From assembly GCA_024220525.1 (NCBI GenBank), contig JAMYWO010000145.1, positions 85,596 through 109,777 on the forward strand: a stretch of DNA of 24,182 nt, in the 5' to 3' direction. Numbering within the stretch: position 1 is the first letter of the stretch; each line of letters begins with the position of its first letter. The position numbers were made by a program, and so were the translations under genes. Below, piece after piece: positions 11,616 to 21,660 of the stretch. This DNA comes from Cochliopodium minus (lineage: Eukaryota; Discosea; Himatismenida; Cochliopodiidae). Below the pieces are notes generated by a model that saw only the letters and a program-made list of their open reading frames with translations, made no database searches and was not told the DNA's origin.

Positions 11616-14600
11616 TTTCCATTTCGAAAGTTTTATTTTTCACATTAAATAATTTTTTATTTTTATTTTTATTTATTTATTTATTCATTTTTATAGGATC
11701 CTTTTTCGTGGTGAATTCTAGGAATAGATCGGTCGACTTGGGTCTTGGTCTCAAATATTATTCGCAAGGAAAACAGAGGGACGGTTACTGCACCTACGAC
11801 ACCAACAACCTCCACTTGCGTGCTGGAAAAGGTATTGAAAAAAATAAAAAATAAAAATTTCCAATTAATTTTTTTATTTTGTTCATTTTTATTTCTTTTG
11901 ATATTTTTTTTTAATGTTTAATTTTCAATTTTTTAATTTTTATTTTTTCTATTTTTATTTCTTTTATTTTCATATTTTTAATTTATTGTTTATTTTCATT
12001 TGTTTTTTAAATTTTTTTTTAATTTTTTTTTATTTTTATTTTATTTTTATTTTATTTACATTATTTTTTTATTTTTTATTTACATTATTTTTTATTTACA
12101 TTTTTTTTTTCAAATACAGGAAGTTGGGCCTTTTATGACAGTGCAGTCCAACTGTTGAAAAGCTACAAAGAAAAGTTTCCAAGAGTGTTTGAGTTTTGCA
12201 AAAACTACAGCATAAACAATTCCCGCCCTAGTTCCCGCCAAATTTTCCCCAACGTTTCTTCACAGGAGGCCGACTTGGAACTCCAAAACATCCAAGTTTG
12301 GCTTTCCACTGCTCCTCACGCTTCTCATTCCCTTGTTGACATTGGCTCCTCTGTTTTGCATTCCCTCACTGTCTCCAAAATTGAACAGCTTGTCATTCAA
12401 CACAACGAAAACAAAAAGCTCAGTAAAAAATTTTTTATTTTTTTTTTAATTTTTTTAATTTTATTTTTTTGATCATTTTTTTATTTTTTAATTTATTTTA
12501 TTTTTTTAATTTTTTTTTTCATGATGATAAAATTGTATCATGATTTTTCGAAAATGAAATTTAAAAAATACAAGCATATACCTGAAAAAAAAAAAAAAAC
12601 GAAACAAAAATTACTGTTTATTTCAATTGAAACTTTGTTTATTTTTAATTATTTATAGTCTTGTTTCTATTTATTTTTTATTTTTTTATTTCATTTAAAT
12701 TTTTAAATTTTTTTTTTTTTTTCATTTTATAGTGATGCAAACACCAATGTTGGTTCATTTGATGGAGTCAGAGGTGAGAAAGCCAATCAGTGATCCCCTC
12801 ACCTCCAACCCCAACATCTCTGCCTCTTCTTTCTTCCAGCTCGGAGACAGAGTCATCAATGTCATGGAAGACAGGGACACCCGCTTTGGTTGTGAAGGTG
12901 TTGGTAAGTCTTTTTTTTTATTTTTTATTCATTTTTTTATTTCTTTATTTCTATTTTTTATTTGATTTATTTTTATTTTTACTTTTATTTTTTATTTTCT
13001 AATTTTAATTCTCATTGTTTTTATCTTTTAAATTTTTATTTATTTTTTTTTATTTTTTTTAAAAAAATTACTTTTAATATTTTATTCATAAATATTTTGT
13101 TCTATTTTTTAAATTTTTTTTTCATTCTTTAATTTTTTGATTGATATTTTCAATTTTATTTTTATAAATTCTATTATTTTCAAAATTTCATTGAAGAATT
13201 TTTTTTTTTCTATTTTATTTTTCATTTTATTTTTCGTTTTATTTTTAAAATTTTTTGTTACTTTTAAATTTTTATACTTTTTTTCAGATTTCTAAACTTT
13301 CAATTTTTACCAAAATTTTTTTTTACAGTGATCGGAATTTGCCACAACGTGTTGATGGTGATGTGGGACGAAGAGTTCATCGGAGGATTATCAGACAGAG
13401 GATGCACAGGAGCACGTGTGGACGTCTCTGTTCTCTCCTCCACCGTTCTCAACCTCTCTCGTTTCTCAAATGGCTCCTCTTGGTCCAAATCTCCCCTCCC
13501 TGAAAATATCTCCTCCGTCCTTTTTTCTCACAAACCCTCCTCTTCCCCCTCCCCTAACAAACATGGTAAATACCTTTTTTTTTTGATATTTAAAATAATG
13601 TGATATTTATTAAATTCATTGTAAATATTAAAATTTATAATGAAATTTTTTTTACAAGAATTTAATATGCGCAATATAATTTGGATCAATTATTATATTT
13701 CAACAAATGATAATATATAAATTGATCATTGATTGAATATGATCATATTATCATTTGTATATGTTGATTGATCCATTCTTTGATATATTTACTAACAAAT
13801 TTTCAATTTAACATAAAAAATTTTATGTTTTTTTTTTTTCTTGATTTTTTAGGAAACAACAGTAATACGGGAAGTCCTTTCTCTAAAAATCACAGCAGTA
13901 ACCCTGGTAGTCCTTTGGGAGGGAACATTTCTTCTTTTGTTCGCCCCAACAATAACAACAATAATAACAATAACAATAATAACAATAACAATAATAACAA
14001 TAACACTAACACTAATGTCATTAGTAACAACAACACTAATGTCATTAATAACAACAATAATAATAATAACAATAATAACACTAATACCAACGTTAATAAC
14101 AATAATAAGAACATTAACAATAATACAAACAATAATGTAAATAAAAATTATAACATTAATAATAATATCAACACTAACATAAACAATAATCACACTCCTG
14201 TTCGTATTCTCCTAAACCCCAACCGAAATAACACTAACAACAATAACAATACTACCAATAATAACAATATTACCAATATTAACACTAATACCAATATTAA
14301 CACTACTAATAATAACAAGAATAACAATTTTAACGTTAATAATAACACTAACCACACTTATAACAATCCTAGTCTCAATTTCAATGATCTCCACAAATTT
14401 ATCAGCAACAACACCATTAACAACAACATCTTCAATAATTCTCACCTGAACAATCCTCCAGTTAATAACAACAGTAATAAAAATGTAAATATTTCTAACA
14501 ACACAACTGAAGAAGGTAAAAGATTCTCTTTTTTTAACTTATTTTTTTTTTTTATATATTAAATAACTTTATTTTAATAAAACACAAGAAATTTTAGAAG

Positions 14601-15031
14601 GGCCGCCCATTCATAGCTTTTTTGCCAAAGAAACTCTAGAAGATAGCAACACAAACAATAAAAAGATAATAAAAAGTGATAACAATACTTTCAATCCTTT
14701 TTTTAATACAAACAATACCATCATTAATAATAACAACAACAGCAGTGATGAAGAAAACATTTACTTGAAAACTCAAAAGTTTACTCTTAAACTTCCCAGC
14801 AAGAACAATTCTTCTTCCAACCTTCCCAACACTAACAACAGCCCTTCCTTCAACCTTAGTGATACCAACAACAAACCCGTTAAAAATAAGAACTCTTCTC
14901 AACCCAAACTTCCTCCCAGAACCAACCTTTTAGACTTTTTTAAGAAGCAAGCCGAAATAGATCGTGAGAACAGTGAACTCTTAAAGAAAATCAAAAATAA
15001 TCCTTCTGACACCCAAAATAAAGCTAATTAA
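7033..15031 (+). CDS. XRN1: 5'-3' exoribonuclease 1 (XRN1-type), complete, 16 exons
   Basis: Cytoplasmic exonuclease that degrades decapped mRNA. Exons: 7033-7047, 7107-7179, 7290-8553, 8841-9047, 9270-9518, 9875-10248, 10516-10656, 10754-10935, 11075-11202, 11347-11504, 11697-11831, 12120-12422, 12733-12903, 13329-13565, 13853-14515, 14598-15031; 4734 bases, 1577 aa. The N-terminus MGIPKFFRWLSEKYPLIN is XRN1-like, not XRN2-like (MGVPAFF). Catalytic motifs are all present: LDMNGIIHNCTH (~35), AIDGCAPRAKMNQQRQRR (~84), GHEVPGEGEHK (~170), YGLDADLIMLGL (~203), VGNDFLP (~290), then LQWVFHYY and WFYPYHYSP. The later exons carry the XRN1-specific SH3-like region (FQLGDRVINVMED ... DEEFIGGLSDRG). 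The last two exons add about 360 residues of Asn-rich low-complexity tail. Introns run from 59 to 425 bases and are T-rich; the longest (9519-9874, 12423-12732, 12904-13328) show only low-complexity sequence apart from small repeats. Confidence 0.95.
9724..9801 (+). repeat. Short direct repeat in an XRN1 intron
   Basis: A block of about 25 bases beginning CATAAAATTTTTTACATAAA occurs at 9724 and again at 9776, the second copy with one extra T in its T run. It sits in the intron between the fifth and sixth coding exons. It looks like a local slippage-type duplication; no function is suggested. Confidence 0.6.
11521..11610 (+). repeat. Tandem duplication of a T-rich block in an XRN1 intron
   Basis: A low-complexity block of roughly 45 bases (TTAA followed by ATTTTT, ATTTTTT and ATTTT units and a long T run) is repeated head to tail in the intron following exon 11347-11504. 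It illustrates how these introns expand. Confidence 0.6.
13683..13774. repeat. 92-base palindromic element inside an XRN1 intron
   Basis: This intron (13566-13852) is less T-rich than the others and holds an imperfect palindrome. GGATCAA at 13683-13689 pairs with TTGATCC at 13768-13774. CAAATGATAATAT at 13704-13716 pairs with ATATTATCATTTG at 13745-13757. The centre contains further TGATCA-type sequence. The arms could fold as a long hairpin in RNA or represent a tiny terminal-inverted-repeat (MITE-like) element. No clear target-site duplication was established. Confidence 0.6.
13947..14513 (+). repeat. Poly-asparagine coding tract in XRN1
   Basis: About 190 codons, well over half AAC or AAT, interspersed with Thr, Ile, Ser and Val. 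The AAC and AAT codons alternate irregularly, giving an AACAAT-type microsatellite. It follows the conserved XRN1 core, so it is a disordered, probably length-variable tail and should not affect catalysis. Similar Asn runs are typical of dictyostelid proteomes, though not unique to them. Confidence 0.9.
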
Positions 15032-15069
15032 ATTTGAGATTATTAAAATCTTTACAACAGATATAAAAT

Positions 15070-16246
<1,177 letters not shown>

Positions 16247-16556
16247 TTTGTAACGATTTTTTTTTTTTTTTTTCAATTAGCTTTTTTTTTTTGAGAAAGT
16301 GAATTCTCTTTTTGTTTTTTCAGCAAATTTTTTTGCTTTGCCATTTATTAAAGTAAAAAACCAACCAAGATCTTTTCTTCAATTTTTGTTTAAATGAATG
16401 TACGCCCCATGTTATATGCGACGCCAAACAGTGTTTTAATTATCAAATAAAAATTAATTTCTTCAACAAAAAGTAAGATCTTTTCTTCAATTTTTTTTCA
16501 AGAATCTACCATGGTAAATTTGTTCACAAAGAAATATTTAAAAAAATTGGTTTGAT
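16247..16556. promoter_or_regulatory. Divergent promoter region QPRT / TPR gene with 21-base direct repeat
   Basis: 310 bases between two divergent start codons. A 21-base sequence beginning AAGATCTTTTCTTCAA occurs identically at 16367-16387 and 16475-16495, 108 bases apart and in the same orientation. Its mixed-base core (AAGATC...CTTC) is more complex than the surrounding A/T runs. It is a candidate shared transcription-factor site; this is inferred from repetition and position. Confidence 0.45.
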
Positions 16557-16994
16557 ATGTCAGATAAAGAATTGTCAGTAAAAGCTTTCAATAATGCAAA
16601 CAATGATTTTGTGGATGAGAATTATAATGAAGCATTAGAAAATTATAATTTAGCAATACAATTTAATAAAGAAATTCCTGAATATTATATCAAGAGATCA
16701 GCTTGTCATTTGGTATTGCAAAACATTATATTAATAAACAAGAATGATTAAATTATAAAGAAATTATCGAATCTATTAGATTCATTGGAAGATATAAACA
16801 TTGCTATCAAATTAGATGACAAAGATTTTAAATCATGGTCAAGAAAAGGTATCATATTGTTTGAATTTGGAGAATTTGAAAGTTCCAAAAAAGCATTTGA
16901 AAAAGCTATCGAATTGAATCCTTCACAAAAGATAAATCATACTTGGAAGAGAAAATGTGAATCTGAAATACAAGATTCTGATGAAATTATTTAA
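16557..16994 (+). CDS. SGT1-like tetratricopeptide (TPR) protein, short
   Basis: Two exons, 16557-16712 and 16761-16994 (TAA), 129 aa. The intron (16713-16760) is only 48 bases, a multiple of three, and holds an in-frame TAA. Removing it restores a canonical TPR (YYIKRSACHLKLSNLLDSLE, then DINIAIKL), whereas other splices break frame or spacing. Three TPR units span about residues 5-115 (FNNANNDFVDENYNEALENY; the one above; SWSRKGIILFEFGEFESSKK). The ending WKRKCESEI resembles the end of the TPR region of SGT1, the HSP90 co-chaperone. The CS and SGS domains that normally follow SGT1's TPRs are absent, since the frame stops 8 residues later and no CS-like exon follows before the LC8 gene. It is either a stand-alone TPR adaptor or a shortened SGT1. 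Confidence 0.8.
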
Positions 16995-17119
16995 TAAAAT
17001 TTGTATACAAACCAACCATTTTATTATGCATAGAATGAAAATATATTTTTATTTGAATTCAATAAATAATAAATTAGAATACTTCTGTTTCCTTTAATAG
17101 TTTTATTTTAACTTCCATT

Positions 17120-17401
17120 TCATCCAGCTTTGAATAACAAGATAGCAATATCTCCATAATAAAAATGAATGAAGGATTTGGATTCATGGGTAACAAATGA
17201 ACCAAAATTTCTTCCAACAATACAATGCCAATAAGGTTGATATTTTTCATCAAAAAATTTTTTAATTTGTTCTGCAACAACTCTTTCTTCACTTCCTTCT
17301 TTACTTGCTTTCTCAATGGCTTGTTGGGAAATCTCAATTGCATCATTTTTCATCGATTCTTCCATATCAATTACCTTTATTTTGATTTCTCTCTTCTCCA
17401 T
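17120..17401 (-). CDS. DYNLL: Dynein light chain, LC8 type
   Basis: Single-exon gene, 93 aa, TGA stop. LC8 is a homodimeric hub protein of the dynein complex that binds short linear motifs in many partners. The family core is almost unbroken: IKKFFDEKYQPYWHCIVGRN, then FGSFVTHESKSFIHFYYGDI and AILLFKAG; the family length is about 89 aa. The variable N-terminus (MEKREIKIKVIDMEESMKND) follows the usual MxxDA pattern. It lies tail to tail with the TPR gene (126 bases apart) and upstream in sequence of the phosphate transporter, with only 116 bases to that gene's stop. Confidence 0.95.
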   Translation of the reverse strand: MEKREIKIKVIDMEESMKNDAIEISQQAIEKASKEGSEERVVAEQIKKFFDEKYQPYWHCIVGRNFGSFVTHESKSFIHFYYGDIAILLFKAG

Positions 17402-17517
17402 TATTATAATAATTTACAATTTTTTTTTTATTTTATTTTATTTATTTTCTATTTATAAATAAAGATGGATTTATTTTAATCTTTCACAAATCAATTTTCT
17501 TTACAACAAATCTTAAT

Positions 17518-20064
17518 CTATCTCACTAAAAATATTCCCTTTAAACTTAAGTACAAAATGATGGTGATGGATCCTCCAATAACAAAAGTGGCAACTGGAA
17601 TAAAAAAGTTACAAAGAGAAATCAATTAAAAATGTAATTAATTAATGAAAAAACTTACTCCTAATTCATTCAGTTATTATTTAAAAAAATAAATTTCAAT
17701 TTTGTTTCTAGAAAGTTATTAAATTGTTACCATGATACAAGGATTTTAAAGATGGTAGTCCAGTTGATTTGTTTCATGTCTTCAAATGAAGTTAAAGAAG
17801 TACCTGTAACACTTCCTACAAGAGTATGAGTGGTAGAGATAGGTATTCCCAACACTGTTGCAGTTAGAACTGTTATGCTCCTATAAATAAAAATAAAAAA
17901 TATAATAAAAAATAAAAAAATAAAAAAATGAAATAAGAAAATAAAATAAAATAAAAATGAAAAAAATTTTAAAATAAAAATGGGAGTGAGTAAAATATAC
18001 GCAGAAAGTTGCGCACAATAACCCCTAGAGTAAGTCAAAGGCACAATGTTTTCTCCAACAGTTTCAATAACTCTATGTCCCAAAGTTGCTTTAATGAACA
18101 AGGTAGTTTTAAAAAAAATTATTTTAAAAAATTTGAAATAATTAAAAATTAAAAAAAAATATTGAATGTAAAAACATAAAAATTATTAGGTTACCCAAAC
18201 CGAGAATGAGAGCAGCACCAGCGAGCAAGAAGATCCACCAAGGAGTAGACAAACTTGCGTAATAATTTCCGTTTTTCCAAAACTCATAGACAATGTCGAA
18301 TGGCCCTATTGCATTACCTATATCATTTGACCCATGGGCAAAAGCGACACTTTTATTTTGAAGTAAATATATTCAAATTAAATAAGAAAAAAGAAATAAT
18401 TTCAAAAAAAATTGTTATTTAAATAATTACTTTTATTTAAATAATTACTTTTGTTTTTATTTTTTAAATAAAATAAAATTATTTTATTTTACCTGGCAGC
18501 AGTAATAACCATCATGGGGATGAACATTCTTTGAGCAGGTTGTTGATTTTTGATCATGATGTGATCTTTATTGTTTAAATCAACTTTGTTGATAGTACTG
18601 TTGTTGTCACTATTGTCATCTTCGTTATTTTCTTCGTCTGTTTCCAAATTGTTTTCGTCTTTGTCATTGAGTAAGATGTGCTCGTTGTTTGCGTTGTTTA
18701 ACCATCCCATGAAATATCTCAATATGATGAATTCTACAACCAAAAATATCACTACAAATAATCCTACTGATATTACTGGTGCCACCTTTATGGAAAAAGA
18801 AATAAAAATAAAAAATAATTGAAATTTAAAAATTGATAAAATAAAAAATTTAAAACTTAAAATAAAAATAATTCAAAACTAAAAATAAAAATTAATTTTA
18901 AAAAAAAATTTAAAAAAAAAATTTTTAAAGAAAAAAAAGTGTACCCAAGGCAATTTAATCCAGTCAAATGGTATTTGTTTCTTCTCCTTCACGATGACAA
19001 AAGAGGTGATCATCGCAATGGTGAAGGAGGTAAAGAAAGAAAATGAACGCCTCGCTCTTTTCTATTCAAAAAGTTTGTAAGAAAAGAAAAGAAAAAAATT
19101 AAAATTAGAAAAAAATGAAGTGAAAAAAAATTAAAATGAAAAGAAAAAGTTTTACAGTGGAATCAGGACAATCTACTACCAATTTTCTAACAATGAATGT
19201 AAAAATAAAACTGATTGCACAACCCATCAACGGGGAAACCAACCAACCTACCATAGTCTTGACAATAGTGGGATGATTGATAGCTGACCATCCTTTTTCA
19301 ACCTTGAAAGGTGGTAAAAATTAAAACAATAAAAAGAAGAGTAAAGTCAGAGGAGTAATTAGAGGAAATATTATTTCCTTTTGGTTTTTGGTTTTAATTA
19401 TTTTTCTTTTTACCAGTCCAAAACTTAAAATTCCTCCTACGATGGTATGTGTTGTTGATACTGGTAATTTTAAGAAAGTTGCCAACAATAACCATACTGA
19501 TGCTGCTATAGATGCACAAAACATTCCCAATGCGAATAATTGGGGATCAGTGTTGAAATAAGAGGGATTGACAATAGAACTCTTCAATGTATCTTTAAGT
19601 GGAAAATATAAATTTAAAATATTTTAAAATGGACCAAAAATGGACTGAAGATGGACCATTTGAATAAAAAGTAGAATAATACTTTAAAGGTTACCTGAAA
19701 CATATCTTCCCAATAATATCACTCCCAAAAATTCGAATATACCAGCTAATATCACAGCTGTTCGCAATCTCAATGCTTTTGAACCAACTGATAACATTAA
19801 TAATGTGATATTCCGAAATAAATTAATTTCCAAAGAATTTTACCAGATGTCCCTTTAATGATTTTCATTGAAATATAAATATTTCTTCCCTTTATTCTTT
19901 ATAAATCAAAATTACCCAATGCATTTGCTGTTTTTGTATTATATTAGATTCAAGATTGAAAGATATTGTTTTCTTTGTTTACCCAAATCATTTGCACCCA
20001 CAGTATAAGCCATGAACAATGCAACTAAACTGGCAGGATAAATAATAGCATCTTGAAATGTCAT
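17518..20064 (-). CDS. Sodium- or proton-coupled phosphate transporter, PiT (SLC20/PHO89) family
   Basis: Membrane importer of inorganic phosphate. Minus-strand exons: 20064-19983, 19927-19916 (12 nt), 19852-19844 (9 nt), 19787-19695, 19592-19414, 19302-19156, 19061-18945, 18785-18493, 18349-18195, 18088-18001, 17880-17731, 17660-17659 (2 nt, proposed) and 17594-17518 (TAG); 1404 bases, 467 aa. The two inverted PiT repeats are clear. N-terminal half: VGANDLANALGTSVGSKAL, EFLGVILLGR, LPVSTTHTIVGG. C-terminal half: FAHGSNDIGNAIGPF, GHRVIETVGENIVPL, IPISTTHTLVGS. A hydrophilic Asn/Asp/Glu-rich loop (about 18520-18690) separates the halves, as in the family. The microexons restore ANALGTSVGSKAL exactly where homologues have it. 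The 2-nt exon turns an otherwise premature SW-stop into a hydrophobic final helix. Without it the last exon would read as a His-rich, non-membrane frame. Confidence 0.92.
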
Positions 20065-20160
20065 ATTGGTATAATGATTTCAATTTTTTTTATTTTTATT
20101 TATTAAAAAACATCAAAATAAAATTATCTTTTTTACAAATCTCATTTTTAATCAAAATTC

Positions 20161-20294
20161 TTATTTATTAATAGATAAAGAACTATTGATTCCAAATTCA
20201 TCATAAATATCATTCTCTTGATAAACTTCGGGAAGATCAGAAGAGTTGATTGTACCAATGGTGTGTTCAGCATGGATATATTCATAATTGAAAT
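20161..20294 (-). CDS. Last exon of an unidentified gene
   Basis: A clean acceptor (TTTTTTTAG, minus strand, AG at 20296-20295) is followed by 43 codons and TAA, in phase 1. The residues are acidic and polar (IHAEHTIGTINSSDLPEVYQ, then ENDIYDEFGINSS). No domain recognised. The upstream intron is the A-rich (plus strand) heptamer tract that runs into the N at 20494, so the rest of the gene is missing from the window. It ends 96 bases upstream of the transporter start codon, on the same strand. Confidence 0.6.
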
Positions 20295-20309
20295 CTAAAA
20301 AAATTTAAA

Positions 20310-20493
20310 CAAAATAATTAAAAATAAAAAATAAAAAATAAAAAAAAAAAAATAAAAAATAAGAAATAAAAAATAAAAAATAAAAAATAAAAAATAAAAA
20401 ATAAAAAATAAGAAATAAAAATAAAAAATAAAAAATAAAAAATAAAAAATTTGAAATAAAAAATTTGAAATAAAAAATAAAAAATAAAAAATA
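20310..20493. repeat. TAAAAAA heptamer simple repeat (partial intron)
   Basis: Period-7 repeat, A-rich on the plus strand, hence T-rich on the minus strand. This fits an intron of the minus-strand gene whose last exon is 20161-20294. It is interrupted by two AATTTGAAA variants and ends at the undetermined base 20494. Confidence 0.9.
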
Positions 20494-20571
20494 NAAAATT
20501 TAGGCAAAGCGGGAGGAGATTACAAAGACAGAATTTTCGAGGCAACATACAGCTGGGTGTTAGGAGGTCTC
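20494..20571. other. Assembly join: single N plus 77-base overlap with window end
   Basis: The N at 20494 is followed by 20495-20571, identical over all 77 bases to 24106-24182, the last 77 bases of the window. A low-complexity tract lies directly before the N. I read this as a contig junction, with the sequence after 24182 continuing at 20572. Confidence 0.85.
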
Positions 20572-21408
20572 GCAGGCAACATCGTCAACAAATGCAAAGA
20601 CGAACTCATTCAAACTTCCATGCAAAGAACTTTGTTTTCTTGCTTCATTTACTTTGAAGTAAATTTTTTTATTTATTTTTATTTATTTTTTTAATTATAT
20701 TTTTGAATTTTAATCATTTTTAATTTTTTTTAAATTGTATTTATTTTTAATTTTTTTTTTTTAATTTTTTTATTTTTTAATTTTTTATTAAATTGTATTT
20801 TAAAAGGTGGATGATGGAACCACAAAATTCGAGCAAGGAGAATATCACTCATTGAAAGTCGTCAACGGGAATCTTATCATTGTAGCAAAGAAAGATTCTC
20901 CCTTCACTTATCACACCTATGTCGGTTCTAAAATCGAGAAAATATTGTATAAAAAAAAATTGTTTTTATTTTTTTCTTTATTTTATTTTTTACTTGTTAT
21001 ATTCTTTTATTTTCGAAAAGATTTTTTATAAATCATTTTTTGATTAAAAATATATTTTATTTTTATTAAAAATATATTTTTATTTTTATTTAAAATATTT
21101 TTTATAAATAATTTTTTATTTTTTATTTTTATAATTTTTTATTTTTAATTTTGGTATTTTTATTTTTGTTAATTTTTATTATTATTTATTTAAATAATTA
21201 ATTTTGTTTTTCAACTTATAATATTCTGATTCTTTCGTTTTTATTTTTCAAAGGTTGTCTGCCGACCCAAACACAATCTTGCCTTTGGCGCTCGAAAGAA
21301 ATCAAAGAGATTTTGAAAAGGAAAGAGATGAAAACCTCAAGAAAATTCAAAGCGCTGTGGGTTCTCAATACATGTGGCAATTTGAAGTTCTCAATCCTAT
21401 CGCCTTGA
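20504..21408 (+). CDS. Internal exons of a family-M protein (one and a half modules)
   Basis: Exons 20504-20658, 20807-20946 and 21254-21408, joined in phase (1-in, 0, 2, 1-out). The first two encode the C-half of a module: KAGGDYKDRIFEATYSWVLG, VNKCKDEL, KFEQGEYHSLK, AKKDSPFTYHTYVGSKIE. The third encodes the N-half of the next module: LPLALERNQRDFEKERDENL, then KKIQSAVGSQYMWQFEV, matching exon 23847-24005. The open phase-1 ends mean the protein continues both ways, so it is multi-modular. The first exon's first 68 bases equal 24115-24182, so it is most likely the continuation of the gene that starts at 22522. There is no domain I recognise; a role as a repeat-built structural or binding protein is a guess. 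Confidence 0.75.
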
Positions 21409-21460
21409 GTAAAATTTTTAATTTTTGTTTCAAATCAGTTTATTTCCAAAATTTTTATTT

Positions 21461-21582
21461 TATTTTTTATTTTTTATTTTTTATTTTTTGTTTTTTATTT
21501 TTTATTTTTTATTTTATTTTTTATTTTTTATTTTTATTTTATTTTTTATTTTTTATTTTTTATTTTTTATTTTTTATTTTTT
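21461..21582 (+). repeat. ATTTTTT-type simple repeat (intron, truncated at N)
   Basis: T-rich, mostly period-7 tract inside the intron that opens at 21409 (GTAAAA donor). It ends at N 21583, so the acceptor and next exon are lost at the join. Confidence 0.85.
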
Positions 21583-21660
21583 NTCTTTTTTATTGGATTG
21601 TATCAAAAAATTGTTTCCATTTTTGTTCGGTGAAATTGATCTCGAATTCTCTTCACCATT
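21583..21660. other. Assembly join: single N plus 77-base copy of RGS-gene sequence
   Basis: 21584-21660 is identical over 77 bases to 6125-6201, within the large RGS exon (minus strand). It diverges at the very next base (G at 21661 against T at 6202). The exact length matches the other overlap in this window, so this is a graph-vertex overlap rather than a biological duplication. Confidence 0.85.

Noticed and set aside
13849-14193. Long minus-strand open frames rich in Val, Ile and Leu
   Set aside because: They are the antisense of the Asn-codon tract of XRN1 (AAC/AAT reads as GTT/ATT), not genes.
20295-20548. Hydrophobic Phe/Tyr/Leu-rich frames that could pass for membrane proteins
   Set aside because: They are translations of the TTTTTAT heptamer repeat and cross the undetermined base; the same holds for 21425-21582 and the intron-derived frames at 11007 and 11914.
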